From: Lojkania enalia | Lineage: Eukaryota; Ascomycota; Dothideomycetes; Pleosporales | Direction: 5' to 3' | Length of the DNA: 11,464 nucleotides | Assembly (NCBI GenBank): GCA_010094045.1 | Contig: ML986837.1 | Span: 1-11,464 of the forward strand | Shown here: positions 1-9,060 of the stretch, in pieces | Position numbering within the stretch: the stretch's first letter is position 1 | Layout of the letters: each line of letters starts with the position of its first letter | Position numbers and translations under genes: made by a program | Notes under the pieces: model-generated | What the model was told of the DNA's origin: nothing | Seen by the model: the letters and a program-made list of their open reading frames with translations, nothing else | Database searches by the model: none

Positions 1-216
1 CGTATTCAAATAAACAATCGATGCGATATTATTAAAGAGGCCGTCACCGGCAGTATTGAGTTCTTCTATATAATGTAACGGCGCAGGCAAGACAATGGGT
101 CCGAATGCGGTACGAATCCACTCAGAGGCATATGGGAGTGCGTGGGGGATTAGGGACCTGGGAATTCCATTGACACCTATAGGCCTTGTACGAAAGGATA
201 TAGAAGAACTACCAAG
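1..216 (-). CDS. Partial open reading frame, product not recognised
   Basis: Reading the minus strand, 72 codons are open from just after a TAG at 217-219 to the left edge of the window. The frame has ordinary amino-acid composition (for example YASEWIRTAFGPIVLPAP) and ends, at the edge, in a segment reading GDGLFNNIASIVYLNT. It lies in the only part of the window without RIP damage. There is no in-frame ATG, so it would have to be an internal or 3' exon, with an acceptor near 200-220, or a gene whose 5' part was cut off by the neighbouring transposon block. I do not recognise the family and saw no catalytic motif, signal peptide or membrane segment in this piece. The length is modest, so a chance open frame remains possible. 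Confidence 0.4.
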
Positions 217-351
217 CTACTTATGAGGGAGTGTGCAACTATATACGGAAGGGAAAAGGGGTAGAACCGGGGGTAGGATAAGATAAGCGAAAAGCTTTAG
301 GATAAGGTTGTATATGAAGCTTTTCGTGGAACGATTTCTTTGCATCGTTAC
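217..351. other. Unmutated unique flank with two short inverted repeats
   Basis: This stretch still contains CpA and TpG and a run of G-rich sequence (about 241-275), unlike everything to its right. Two perfect inverted repeats are visible: a 10-bp pair at 288-297 and 317-326 (19-nt spacer, arms cgaaaagctt / aagcttttcg), and a 6-bp pair at 330-335 and 344-349 (8-nt loop) that ends within a few bases of the RIP boundary. No gene is evident on either strand. The hairpins could be a transcript end or chance. Confidence 0.4.
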
Positions 352-1640
352 ATAAAGTAGATAAGTTATCTAGATACTTTTAAACTCTTAATTAAACGTA
401 TATAGATTAAGACCTAAATTTAATAGAATTACTTAGTATTTTTAACTTCTAAGAGGTATTTTTAACTATAGAAGGTATTAGTATATATAGTCGAACTTTA
501 AGCTTTAATAATACTATATCTAAATTAAATAGAATTAGACTAGTACTTTAAAAGTTATCTAAGATACTACTCTTTATAATCGCTGTATTAAAAGCTATTT
601 TAAAGTAGAATAAGAACTTAATTTTCGTAATATAGTTAATATAACTATATATTAGCTACTTAACTTAGCGCTTATACGCAGTCTTTAAAGGTAAGAAATA
701 ATTTATATCTAGTAGCTATAGTAGATACGATAAATATAGAGGTATATAGAGAGTAATAATATTCTTTTTTTTATAAAGCTGCCTAAATTTAAGTAAGTTA
801 TAGCTCTTATAGCTGTTAAAAATTAGTAATTAATATATACTAATAGTACGATTCTTTATATATATATTAAAGTACTTTAACTACTTAATACTAATATTAT
901 TTATCGTCTAGCTATTATTAGTAACCTATATAGCCTAGGTTAGTAGAATATTATCTTCTTTATATTATATAGAGAGGTAGTAGATACCTATAAAAATAAT
1001 AAAAGTAGTATTACCTATTCTATTATATTAATACTCTAGATAACTATAGTCTACTTATAATTATCTAGCTAGAGCTACTTTAGTTAATTCCGTCTTTTAG
1101 AGCTAGTAACTACTACTTCTATTAATATTACGCCTATTATAAAGTCTAATTTATTAAAGTTGTATATATTTTCGTTAATAATATTATATTTAGCCTTTAT
1201 ATTCTATCTAAGGTAGAACTAGCCTTTTATAACCTTAGAATTTTTATATTTAGCTTTTAAATAGTTGTACTTTTAATTAAATTTAATCTTAAGCTTAGGT
1301 ATATATTTAATAAAATTCTCTATCTAATTCTTTCTAACCTAACTAGTAGAGTATACAGCTAGTAGTAAATTAGCTATATCTTAAATAGTAGTAAACTATA
1401 GTAGAAATCTTCTTATATCTAGATCTAGTATATACTAAATAATTATCCACTCTTTAGTCTTATTAAACTTTATTAAATTAGGCCGGCAATCGTATTATAG
1501 AGCTATTCCTTATCTTTATATACTAAGTATACTTTAGGAGATATTATAGATTAATATAATATAACGTATAGTTAGTATTATATCTTATTAAAGAGTTTAG
1601 AGTATAAACTATATTCTAGCTTCTTTCTAAATTAATTTTA
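352..1640 (-). pseudogene. Element E transposase relic (Fot1/pogo, DDE), dead
   Basis: The product would be a cut-and-paste transposase acting on the element's own ends. On the minus strand the N-terminal DNA-binding region is legible from about 1640 (segment ISxSxLSI near 1530, then a CRPNLIKFNKTKEW-like stretch near 1495). It continues into the CENP-B-type helix-turn-helix segment (YILDLD, then DIANLLLA), and the first catalytic motif reads NIYNFNKLDF. Catalytic positions: D1 is Asn (codon 1153-1155), D2 is Asn (815-817, context LIFNSYKSY), D3 is still Asp (707-709, context LLDI). D2 and D3 are 36 codons apart, the DD35D spacing of Fot1. D1 and D2 are 338 nt apart, so there is at least one frameshift between them. 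Many in-frame TAA/TAG. Sequence is recognisable down to about 352, then is cut off before the C-terminal tail. Confidence 0.85.
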
Positions 1641-1705
1641 CAGTTGTTAGTTATAGTATAATACTATAAAGTATAATTATCGCGATTTTAGTAGAATTTT
1701 AGTAT

Positions 1706-1749
1706 TATAATTAGCTCGCTTAGGTAATTAGCTTACTTATATAGTACGT
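1706..1749 (-). repeat. Element E 44-bp terminal inverted repeat (only surviving end)
   Basis: A 10-bp tip (1740-1749) followed inward by two 17-bp direct repeats (1723-1739 and 1706-1722). The two 17-mers match at 13 of 17 positions by eye. The presumed TA target duplication is at 1750-1751. Confidence 0.8.
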
Positions 1750-1784
1750 TAATAATTTTATTATATATTTATATAATCTAATAT

Positions 1785-1828
1785 AAATAAAGTACTATTA
1801 AGTAAGCTATTTTATTAAGTAAGTTAAA
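1785..1828 (+). repeat. Element F left terminal inverted repeat
   Basis: Tip 1785-1794, direct repeats 1795-1811 and 1812-1828. Pairs with the right end at 4350-4393. The sequence just inside (tttcttagta) resembles the base immediately inside the C1 and C2 left ends (tttcttagta), which suggests common descent. Confidence 0.65.
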
Positions 1829-2482
1829 ATTTCTTAGTATTTTAAATCTATTAACTTTAACTAGTTTAACTATTATTAGAATTATCTAAAAAAATTTACT
1901 AAGTATTTATATTTAATTTAAAAGAAGTAGATTTATCTATCTAATATATTTATATATTATACTTAGTTCTACTATAATTCTTATATTATTATATATTTAA
2001 TTAAGCTTTCTTTTATCTATTTATATAATAAACTTTCTTTAAACTTTAAAGTATTTTAAAAACTTTAATAGCTATTTATATTAATCTTTTACTATATTTT
2101 ATTATTCTATTCTATTATATCTACTTTCTTTTATATAATTTTTATTTAATTAGTATCTCTATTTATTCTTTAAATTTAATAACTTAAGAATTTATAAATA
2201 TATTCTAATATAGTATTAATTTAGCCCCTATAATAAGTTATATAAACCCGCTTTAAATTATTATAGTTAACTTTTAGTAGTTTATATAGTTATTAGTATA
2301 TATAAGAGTTCTTTTATATTTCTACTAGAGAATTAATTATAGTATACTAAATATATTAGTAGTAGCTTATAGGCTTTAAAATTAGCTAGCTTTATATACT
2401 TAAAAAGTAAGCTTAATTCTACTTTTTTACTAAGTATTATCTCTTTATAAGTATTAAAGTATTATATATTATAGTTATTATA

Positions 2483-2526
2483 ACATATTCTATTACCAAG
2501 CTAGATATATTACTAAACCGGATACT
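2483..2526 (+). repeat. Element C1 left terminal inverted repeat
   Basis: Tip 2483-2492, direct repeats 2493-2509 and 2510-2526. TA target duplication at 2481-2482. Confidence 0.88.
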
Positions 2527-2580
2527 TTTTCTTAGTACTATAAATACTATATATAAAGTATAATATATCTTTAATCTAAC

Positions 2581-4252
2581 CTTTTATTAATTTAGTAAGA
2601 AGGTAGAATTAAGCTTATAGTTTAAGTCTATACCTTAGACTAATTTAAGAGTATATAATATACTATAGCAGCTTTTAATATATAATATTAACGCGTTACT
2701 AATTAGCTCTATAGAATTATATTTCGATTTTAAACTTAACTAAACTACTAAAAAATTACTATAACTAAAGAGTATATAATTATATAATATATCTTTAATC
2801 TTAATTTGCGAGGATTTACCCCCTAGCTATATAAGGTAGTAGATATAGTAGATAAACTATTAGATATATATAGTAAAATACCTATAAGAAAATATTAGCC
2901 TAAACAATTTATAGTATATATAAATAAGTTTAAAATAGCTTTTAGTTGAGTAAAAGATTGCTAGAGAATAAGATAGAAAGATCTAGAGGTTATTAACGTA
3001 TAGATTAAACTTATATAAGGTATAATTAATAAATATAGTATATAACCTAATAATATCTATAACTTTAATAAGATAGACTTTTAAATAGATATTATTAGCT
3101 TTATAAAGATTGTTATAGGTTTAGAATATTATATAAAACCTTCTCTTATCTAGCTAGATAATTAAGAGTAGATAATAGTTATCTAAAATATCTGCGTAGT
3201 TAGATATACGACCCTATTATTTATTATTTATAAAGAATATATCTATATCTTTATATAGTATAAAGAAATAGATATATTATATAATTGGAAGCTTTTAGTC
3301 TCTAAGAATAGTTGAATAAATAATAAGCTTAGTTTTATATAGTTAAAGTTCTTTAATAAATATATAAAGACGCGTTAGATAAAATTATATAGGCTACTCG
3401 TTTTAGATAGCTATAAGAGTTACCTTAACTAAGAATTTAAAGACTACTATTTTATATAAAAGATTCTTATACTCTATATATCTACGTATTTATTATATAT
3501 CCTCTAGCTACTTAATATAGTATACTTCTTATTATTAAAGCTAAAATACTCTTAGTATATATAAGACTTAGTATGCTAATACGTCTACTATATTAATAAA
3601 AAAAGCTTCCTTCCAGCCTTTAGAAACGCGTTTTTTAACATATTTTCGTATAAGAACTATTAAAAAGCCTTTAAAATAATAGGAATTATTTCTATTAATA
3701 TATATATTATCTTTAATTAGTTTAATATATAATTATATATCCTATTAGAACCCCTTCTATAAGAAATATTCTAATAATTCTAAACTCTAAGTAATATATA
3801 TAAATTTAGATTATAATTAATACTTATATAAAGGTTCTTTATATAATTACTAAAAAAGGTATAGAAAGGGTTCTTATAACTTATAAAAGGTACTAAGTTA
3901 ATACTATATTAGAACGCGCTTCTTTAAGCTTATAATTCTAAGCTTAAAAAGTAATTAGAGGAGGTAACTAAGTATAAAATATATAAAAGAAAATATATCT
4001 AGTATAGTAGTATAGTATTATATAGTAAGAGATCTTTATATATAGCTGTTAAGGCGTTTACAGCCTCTTAACCCTTTAAAAAAGCTTGTAATACTAGTAA
4101 TTAAGAAAGAGTTTAACCAGCTTAATACTACTATAATAATTATAGTAGAACTAGATATAATACTCGTATATGCTAAAAGGATAAAGAAGAAGATTCTATA
4201 TTAGATATAAGTATATTATATATAGGTTCTCTTTATAATATTAAATAAATTA
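2581..4252 (+). pseudogene. Element C1 transposase relic (Fot1/pogo, DD35D), full length, dead
   Basis: The frame can be followed without net frameshift from a segment reading EGRIKLIV (about 2599) through FKSI-YTIAAFNI (helix-turn-helix region, 2644 on), the catalytic core and the C-terminal knuckle. Catalytic positions: D1 is Asn (3067-3069, in NFNKIDF), D2 is still Asp (3406-3408, in LLVLDSYKSY), D3 is Asn (3514-3516, in LQLLNIVYF). D2 and D3 are 36 codons apart, as in DD35D elements. The tail contains RTRYNTRIC (4147-4173), the decayed GHNARTC motif of Fot1-like proteins. Numerous TAA/TAG stand where Gln or Trp codons are expected. The initiating ATG is no longer identifiable; the end is placed at the TAA after NIK. 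About 555 codons, in line with Fot1's 542. Confidence 0.88.
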
Positions 4253-4287
4253 GCTTTTTATATATAGTATTTATAATACTAAAAAAA

Positions 4288-4331
4288 AGTATCTAACTTA
4301 GTAATATATTCGGCTTGGTAATAGAATATAT
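4288..4331 (-). repeat. Element C1 right terminal inverted repeat
   Basis: Inverted copy of the left end: direct repeats 4288-4304 and 4305-4321, tip 4322-4331, then TA at 4332-4333. Differences from the left end are mainly C/T and G/A transitions. Confidence 0.88.
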
Positions 4332-4349
4332 TATTTACTACTAAAAAAT

Positions 4350-4393
4350 TTTAACTTACTTAATTAGATAGTTTAGTTAATAATACTTTATAT
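4350..4393 (-). repeat. Element F right terminal inverted repeat
   Basis: Direct repeats 4350-4366 and 4367-4383, tip 4384-4393, in inverted orientation to 1785-1828. It lies only 16 bp beyond the TA that closes element C1. Confidence 0.65.
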
Positions 4394-4779
4394 TATTACT
4401 TTTATAAAAATTTTTTTAAATTAATTTAACTTTTTAATAATAGAAACTAATAAAAAGTTTATATCTCTTTAAATTTAATTCTAAATTAATATTAATTAAA
4501 CTTATAACTTAAATATATTTTTTAATATTTTTACTTCTTATATAATATTATTTTATACTAATAATATTAGTATTAATAACTTTATATTAAATTTTAAAAG
4601 TACTATTTTTAAATTAAATAAAATTATATTAAATTTTAAATATACTATTTTTAAAAATAATAAAATTATATTAAATTTTAAAAAATTTATATAAATATTA
4701 TTTTTTATAATTAATATATTAAAAATAGTTTAAAAATTTAAAAAAACTTAAATTTTATAATATAATTAATATAATTATA
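4394..4779. other. Very AT-rich spacer between elements F and C2
   Basis: About 386 bp almost free of G and C. No transposase motif, no inverted ends with the 10+17+17 plan and no open frame worth naming. The only internal structure is the 42-bp tandem repeat annotated separately. It may be the remnant of an older repeat saturated by RIP. Confidence 0.6.
4582..4690. repeat. 42-bp tandem repeat, about 2.6 copies
   Basis: The word ttatattaaattttaaa recurs at 4582, 4624 and 4666, exactly 42 bp apart, and the first two are each followed by (g/a)tactatttttaaa. Composition is almost pure A/T, so the period, not base identity, is the evidence. Confidence 0.6.
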
Positions 4780-4823
4780 ACGTATTTTACTATTAAAGTA
4801 GTTATACTATTAAAGTAGCTACT
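4780..4823 (+). repeat. Element C2 left terminal inverted repeat
   Basis: Tip 4780-4789, direct repeats 4790-4806 and 4807-4823, which differ from each other at 3 of 17 positions. TA target duplication at 4778-4779. The partner end is outside the window. Confidence 0.8.
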
Positions 4824-5081
4824 TTTTCTTAGTATTATAAATACTATATACGAACTATAATAAATCTATAATACGATCAGCTATTAATTTAATAAGGAGG
4901 TAGAATTAAGCTTACCTTATAAGCGTATAAATTAGGCTAATTTAAGAGCGTATAATATGCTACTATAACTTTCAATATATAATATTAACAACTCTCTACT
5001 TAACTTTATAGAATCGCGTTTCGCTCTTATATATAACTAAATTACTAGAAGCTTATAATAACTAAAGAATAAATAATCGTA

Positions 5082-5125
5082 ACGTATTTTATAAGCGAGT
5101 TGCCCACCTAAGTAAGTCGCCTACT
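5082..5125 (+). repeat. Element A left terminal inverted repeat
   Basis: Tip 5082-5091, direct repeats 5092-5108 and 5109-5125 (12 of 17 identical to each other). TA at 5080-5081. Confidence 0.92.
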
Positions 5126-5162
5126 TTTACTAAGAAGTTATACCCTACCTACTTATAACGCG

Positions 5163-6889
5163 ATGCAGTAACTACCTTAACCTCAATTAATCTATTAAAA
5201 AGGTTAGGTATTACTAGCTATCTTAGCTATTAATTAAGATTAAATTTAGAGCGTATAAAATGCTACAGCTACTTATAGTATCCCCTAAATAACGCTTAGA
5301 GACTAACGCGCCGGTAAACCTTTATGATATAATTACAAGCCTAATTTAAAGAAGCTTACGAAGCTAGAAGAATTAACTATAATATAGTATATACTAGACC
5401 TATTATCTTGTAGATACCCTCCTATAATTAATAGTATACGAGATATAGCTAACTATTTACTTAGAGCTCGCTCTATAAACTAGATTAGTAAAAACTAGCT
5501 AATAAACTTTATTAATCGTATTCCTAAGCTAAAAATATACTTCTATTAAAAATATAACTATTAAAGAACTCTCTATAAGGATCCTAAAGTTATTAGTAGC
5601 TAGTTTAACCTAGTATATAATACTAAAGTAAAGTATAGTATTACTAATAATAATATCTATAATTTTAACAAGACAGGCTTCTAGATAGATATTATATCTA
5701 CTAGTAAGGTAGTTACTAGTACTAAGCTATTAGCTAGTTAACTAAAATTACTATAGCTAGATAATTACGAGTAGATAATAGTTATTTAGGCTATTAGTAC
5801 TTGCGGTAATACTATCCTACTATTTATTATATTTACTAGCAAGCAGCACCTCTCTATATAGTATTAGAGCGATAATATACTACTTAGAGGAGTAATCGCG
5901 CTGAGTAATAGTAGATAGACAAATAATAAGCTTATAATTAAATAGCTAGAGCGTTTTAATTAGTATATAAGGTAGTATATAATAGGCGCTTATCGTCTAC
6001 TAGTTATTAATAGCTATAAGAGCTATAGGTCTACTAAGTTTTAGCTGCTCTATAAAGAGAAGGATATTATTCTATTATATATACTAGTATATTTATCGTA
6101 TCTACTACAGCTTCTAAATATAGGCTGCTTCTTGCTATTAAAGAAAGTATATAGGCGTAAGATTAATAAGCTTATATAAGCTAGTATCTACTATATTATA
6201 AAGTTTAACTTTCTACTAACCTTTTATATAGTATACTATATCAGCGCTCTATTACTAAGGCTAATATATATGTAAGCTTTTAAGGTACTAGTCTAAAACT
6301 ATATAATCCTAATATAGTATTATTAAAACTCGATATTAAGCTTTATACTCTATTATTACTACTAGCAGCTAGTTGCCTCTAAGAGTTAAAAATACTAACC
6401 AACGCTGTCGAATTAGAGTCTTAAATAATACTAATTTAAGACTATATTGCTAAATATTAGAATAGCTCACCTACTATAATTAATAATTCTCTTAATTCGC
6501 TTACTAAAAGTACTATATAGATAGCTTATTTACGCGTACTATTTTAGCGTTAGATTAGTTAGCTTTAAAAAGTAAATAAGGCTCTATTACAGCGTAAAAA
6601 GCGATTAAAAAAGGTTCTATAGAAGTAAGATAGTCTTACTAAGGCTGAAGCTGTTAAGATAGCTGCTTAAAAGGAGGTAGATAAGCAGCTAGAGGATAAA
6701 GTATACGTAGGTAGAAAGCGTAGAAGAGCGGGTATACTATACTAGAAGTACTATAGCTGCTGCAGCGAGCCTAAATATAATACTAGAACTTATATAATAG
6801 TAGATAAATAGTATATCTATCTCCTATTAAATTATTATAGTAATACCTATAGGTATTATTACGATATACGCCTCTAAATATAGAAATAG
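5163..6889 (+). pseudogene. Element A transposase relic (Fot1/pogo, DD35D), full length, dead
   Basis: ATG at 5163 is in frame with all domains and is preserved in copy B. Order: an N-terminal helix-turn-helix (NATATYSIP, then TLRD-RAGKP, 5256-5321), KPNLKKLTKLEEL (5337 on), the CENP-B-type segment (YILDLLSCRYPP, then SIRDIANYLLRARS), the first catalytic motif NIYNFNKTGF, RLLVINSYKSYRSTKF, and the C-terminal CCSEPKYNTRTY (6758-6793), a decayed GHNARTC knuckle. All three catalytic Asp are Asn: 5667-5669, 6009-6011 and 6117-6119, in one frame, with D2 and D3 36 codons apart. A 1-nt deletion relative to elements C1 and D lies near 6285-6295, after which the frame shifts by -1. Many TAA/TAG. The true stop is uncertain; 6889 is the last candidate before the right inverted repeat. 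Confidence 0.9.
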
Positions 6890-6896
6890 TTAATAA

Positions 6897-6940
6897 GATA
6901 GGTAATTTACTTAGGTAGATAACTTATTTATAAAATACAT
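6897..6940 (-). repeat. Element A right terminal inverted repeat
   Basis: Direct repeats 6897-6913 and 6914-6930, tip 6931-6940, inverted relative to the left end and differing from it mostly by transitions. TA at 6941-6942. Confidence 0.92.
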
Positions 6941-7245
6941 TATAATATATTTTTAACTTTAATTTATAAGAATTTACGCTCTAATTATATAAGGTAGTAG
7001 ATATAGTAGATAAACTATTAGATATATATAGTAGAATATTTATAGAGAAGAATTAGCCTAAATAATTTATAGTATATATAAATAAGCTTAAAATAGCTTT
7101 TAATTAAGTAAAAAATTGCTAAATAATAAAATAAGAGAATTTAGAAGTTATTAATATATAATTTAAACTTATATAGGATATAATTATAAAATATAATATA
7201 TATAATAATAATATTTACAACTTTAATAAGATAGACTTTTAGATA

Positions 7246-7289
7246 ATATATTTTATAAGCGAGTTGCTTACCTAAGCAAGTTGTCTACC
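7246..7289 (+). repeat. Element B terminal inverted repeat, left in window
   Basis: Tip 7246-7255, direct repeats 7256-7272 and 7273-7289. This is the transposon's 3' end. TA at 7244-7245. Confidence 0.92.
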
Positions 7290-7296
7290 TTATTAG

Positions 7297-9023
7297 CTAT
7301 CTCTATATTTAGAGGCGTATATTATAATAACGCCTATAGGTATTACTATAATAATTTAATAGAGGATAGATATACTATTTATCTACTATTATATAAGTTC
7401 TAGTATTATATTTAGGCTCGCTGCAGTAGCTGCAGCGCTTCTAATATAGTATACCCACTCTTCTATACTTCTTACCTATATGTACTTTATCCTCTAACTG
7501 CTTATCTACCTCCTTTTAAGCAGCTATCTCAGCAGCTTTAGCCTTAGTAAAACTACCTTACTTCTATAGAACCTTTTTTAATCGCTTTTTACGCTGTAAT
7601 AGAGCCTTATTTACTTCTTAAAGCTAAACAACCTAACGCTAAAATAGTATACGTAAATAAGCTATCTGTATAGCACCTTTAATAAGTAAATTAAGAGAAT
7701 TATTAATTATAGTAGGTAAGCTATTCTAATACTTAGTAATACGGTCTTAAATTAGTATTATTTAAGACCCTAGTTCGATAGTATTAGTTAGTATTTTTAA
7801 CTCCTAGAGGTAACTAACTATTAGTAGTAATAATAGAGTATAAAGTTTAATATTAAGCTTTAATAGTATTATATTAGAATTATATAGTTTTAGACTAGTA
7901 CCTTAAAAGCTTGCGTATATATTAGCCTTAGTAATAGAGCGCTAATATAGTATACTATATAAAAGGTTAGTAGAAAGTTAAACTTTATAATATAGTAGAT
8001 ACTAGCTTATATAAGCTTATTAATCTTACACCTATATGCTTTCTTTAATAGTAAGAAGCAGCCTATATCTAAAGGCTGTAGTAGATGCGATAAATATACT
8101 AGTATATATAATAGAATAATATCCTTCTCTTTATAAAGCAGCTAAAACTTAGTAGACCTATAGCTCTTATAGCTATTAATAACTAGTAGATAATAAGCGC
8201 CTACTATATACTATCTTATATACTAATTAAAACGCTCTAGCTATTTAATTACAAGCTTATTATTTATCTATCTACTATTACTCAGCGCGATTACTCCTCT
8301 AGGTAGTATATTATCGCTCTAATACTATGTAGAGAGGTACTACTTACTAGCAAATATAATAAATAGTAGAATAGTATTACCGCAAGCGCTAATAGCCTAA
8401 ATAACTATTATCTACTTGCGATTATCTAGCTATAGTAATTTTAGTTAACTAGCTAATAGTTTAGTACTAGTAATTACCTTACTAGTAGATATAATATTTA
8501 TCTAGAAGCCCGTCTTATTAAAATTATAGATATTATTATTAATAATACTATACTTTACTTTAGTATTACGTATTAGGTTAAACTAGCTACTAATAACTTT
8601 AGGATTCTTACAGAGAGCTCTTTAATAGTTGTATTTTTAATAGAAGTATATTTTAAGCTTAGGAATGCGATTAATAAAGTTTATTAACTAGTTTTTACTA
8701 ATCTAATCTATAGAGCGAGCTTTAAGTAAATGGTTAGCTATATCTTATATACTATCGATTATAGGAGGGTATCTACGAGATAATAGGTCTAGTATATACT
8801 ATATTATAGTTGATTTTTCTAGCTTTGTAAGCTTTTTTAAATTAGGCTTATAATTATATTATAAAGGTTTGCCGGCGCGTCAGTTTCTAAGCATTATTTA
8901 GGGGATACTATAGGTAGCTACAGCGCTTTATACGCTCTAAATTTAATCTTAATTAATAGCTAAAATAGCTAGTAATACCTAACCTTTTTAATAGATTAAT
9001 TAAGGTTAAGATAGTTGCTGCAT
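7297..9023 (-). pseudogene. Element B transposase relic (Fot1/pogo, DD35D), full length, dead
   Basis: The minus-strand ATG is at 9021-9023, matching the start in A; the first codons read MQQLS where A reads MQ-stop, so this copy escaped one RIP hit. Catalytic positions: D1 is Asn (8517-8519, in NFNKTGF), D2 is Asn (8175-8177, in LLVINSYKS), D3 is still Asp (8067-8069, in QPLDIGC, the undamaged form of the motif). It carries the same 1-nt deletion as A (near 7891-7901), so the lesion predates the separation of the two copies. The C-terminal knuckle (about 7393-7428) and lysine/arginine-rich region precede the end. Stops throughout. Where A and B disagree, the version with C or G is probably ancestral. 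Confidence 0.9.
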
Positions 9024-9060
9024 CGCGTTGTAAGTAGATAGAGTATAACTTCTTAGTAAA

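Larger units (their letters stand above)
352..1749 (-). mobile_element. Element E: Fot1/pogo-like DNA transposon, 3' end missing
   Basis: The intact end is on the right. Read on the minus strand from 1749 it starts with the tip acgtactata, then two 17-bp direct repeats (taagtaagctaattacc, taagcgagctaattata), and is followed outside by a TA at 1750-1751. The transposase relic runs leftward. Compared with element A, about 450 bp are missing at the 3' end, including the zinc-knuckle tail and the other inverted repeat: homology stops near 352, exactly where CpA-containing unique DNA begins. A full copy would have to extend roughly 110 bp past the left edge of the window, so the loss is real and not a window effect. 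Heavy RIP throughout. Confidence 0.85.
2483..4331 (+). mobile_element. Element C1: complete Fot1/pogo-like DNA transposon
   Basis: A full-length copy of 1849 bp, flanked by TA at 2481-2482 and 4332-4333. The left end has tip acatattcta and direct repeats ttaccaagctagatata and ttactaaaccggatact. The right end in reverse complement has tip atatattcta and repeats ttaccaagccgaatata and ttactaagttagatact. It sits inside element F, about 20 bp before F's right inverted repeat. One transposase relic fills it. It is a close but distinct relative of C2: the body is colinear without net indels over 914 bp, but differences include transversions that RIP cannot make, and the 17-mers differ more than the body. 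Confidence 0.9.
1785..4393. mobile_element. Element F: short TIR element split by C1
   Basis: Inverted ends were found on both sides of element C1. The left end (1785-1828) has tip aaataaagta and 17-mers ctattaagtaagctatt and ttattaagtaagttaaa. The right end (4350-4393), read in reverse complement, has tip atataaagta and 17-mers ttattaactaaactatc and taattaagtaagttaaa. Removing C1 and one copy of its TA leaves about 758 bp, too short for a Fot1-type transposase, and no transposase motif is legible in 1829-2482. It is probably a non-autonomous or internally deleted relative, mobilised in trans by a related transposase. The exact outer bases are uncertain because a clean TA duplication is not visible on the left. 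Extremely AT-rich after RIP. Confidence 0.65.
5082..6940 (+). mobile_element. Element A: complete Fot1/pogo-like DNA transposon in C2
   Basis: 1859 bp, flanked by TA at 5080-5081 and 6941-6942. Left end: tip acgtatttta, repeats taagcgagttgcccacc and taagtaagtcgcctact. Right end in reverse complement: tip atgtatttta, repeats taaataagttatctacc and taagtaaattacctatc. The flanks rejoin to match the uninterrupted C1 sequence at 2783-2784. It shares its family and exact length with element B, in the opposite orientation, 305 bp away. RIP is heavy but the 5' 250 bp keep more GC than the rest. Confidence 0.93.

Noticed and set aside
1..78. Plus-strand open frame of about 26 codons at the left edge
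   Set aside because: It is short, ends at a TAA near 76-78, and overlaps the longer, more protein-like minus-strand frame.
330..360. Helitron 3' end (hairpin close to an element boundary)
   Set aside because: The 6-bp hairpin is not followed by a CTRR terminus, and no Rep/helicase relic is present.
1829..2482. Another full transposase relic between elements E and C1
   Set aside because: No catalytic motif or knuckle could be read on either strand, and the flanking inverted ends define a short element (F) instead.
352..4779. Mitochondrial or organelle DNA because of high AT
   Set aside because: The AT richness follows loss of CpA/TpG within decayed nuclear-type transposons, and no organelle gene or tRNA was recognised.
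5163..6889. Functional gene starting at the ATG in element A
   Set aside because: The third codon is TAA, stops recur throughout, all three catalytic Asp are Asn, and the frame shifts near 6290.
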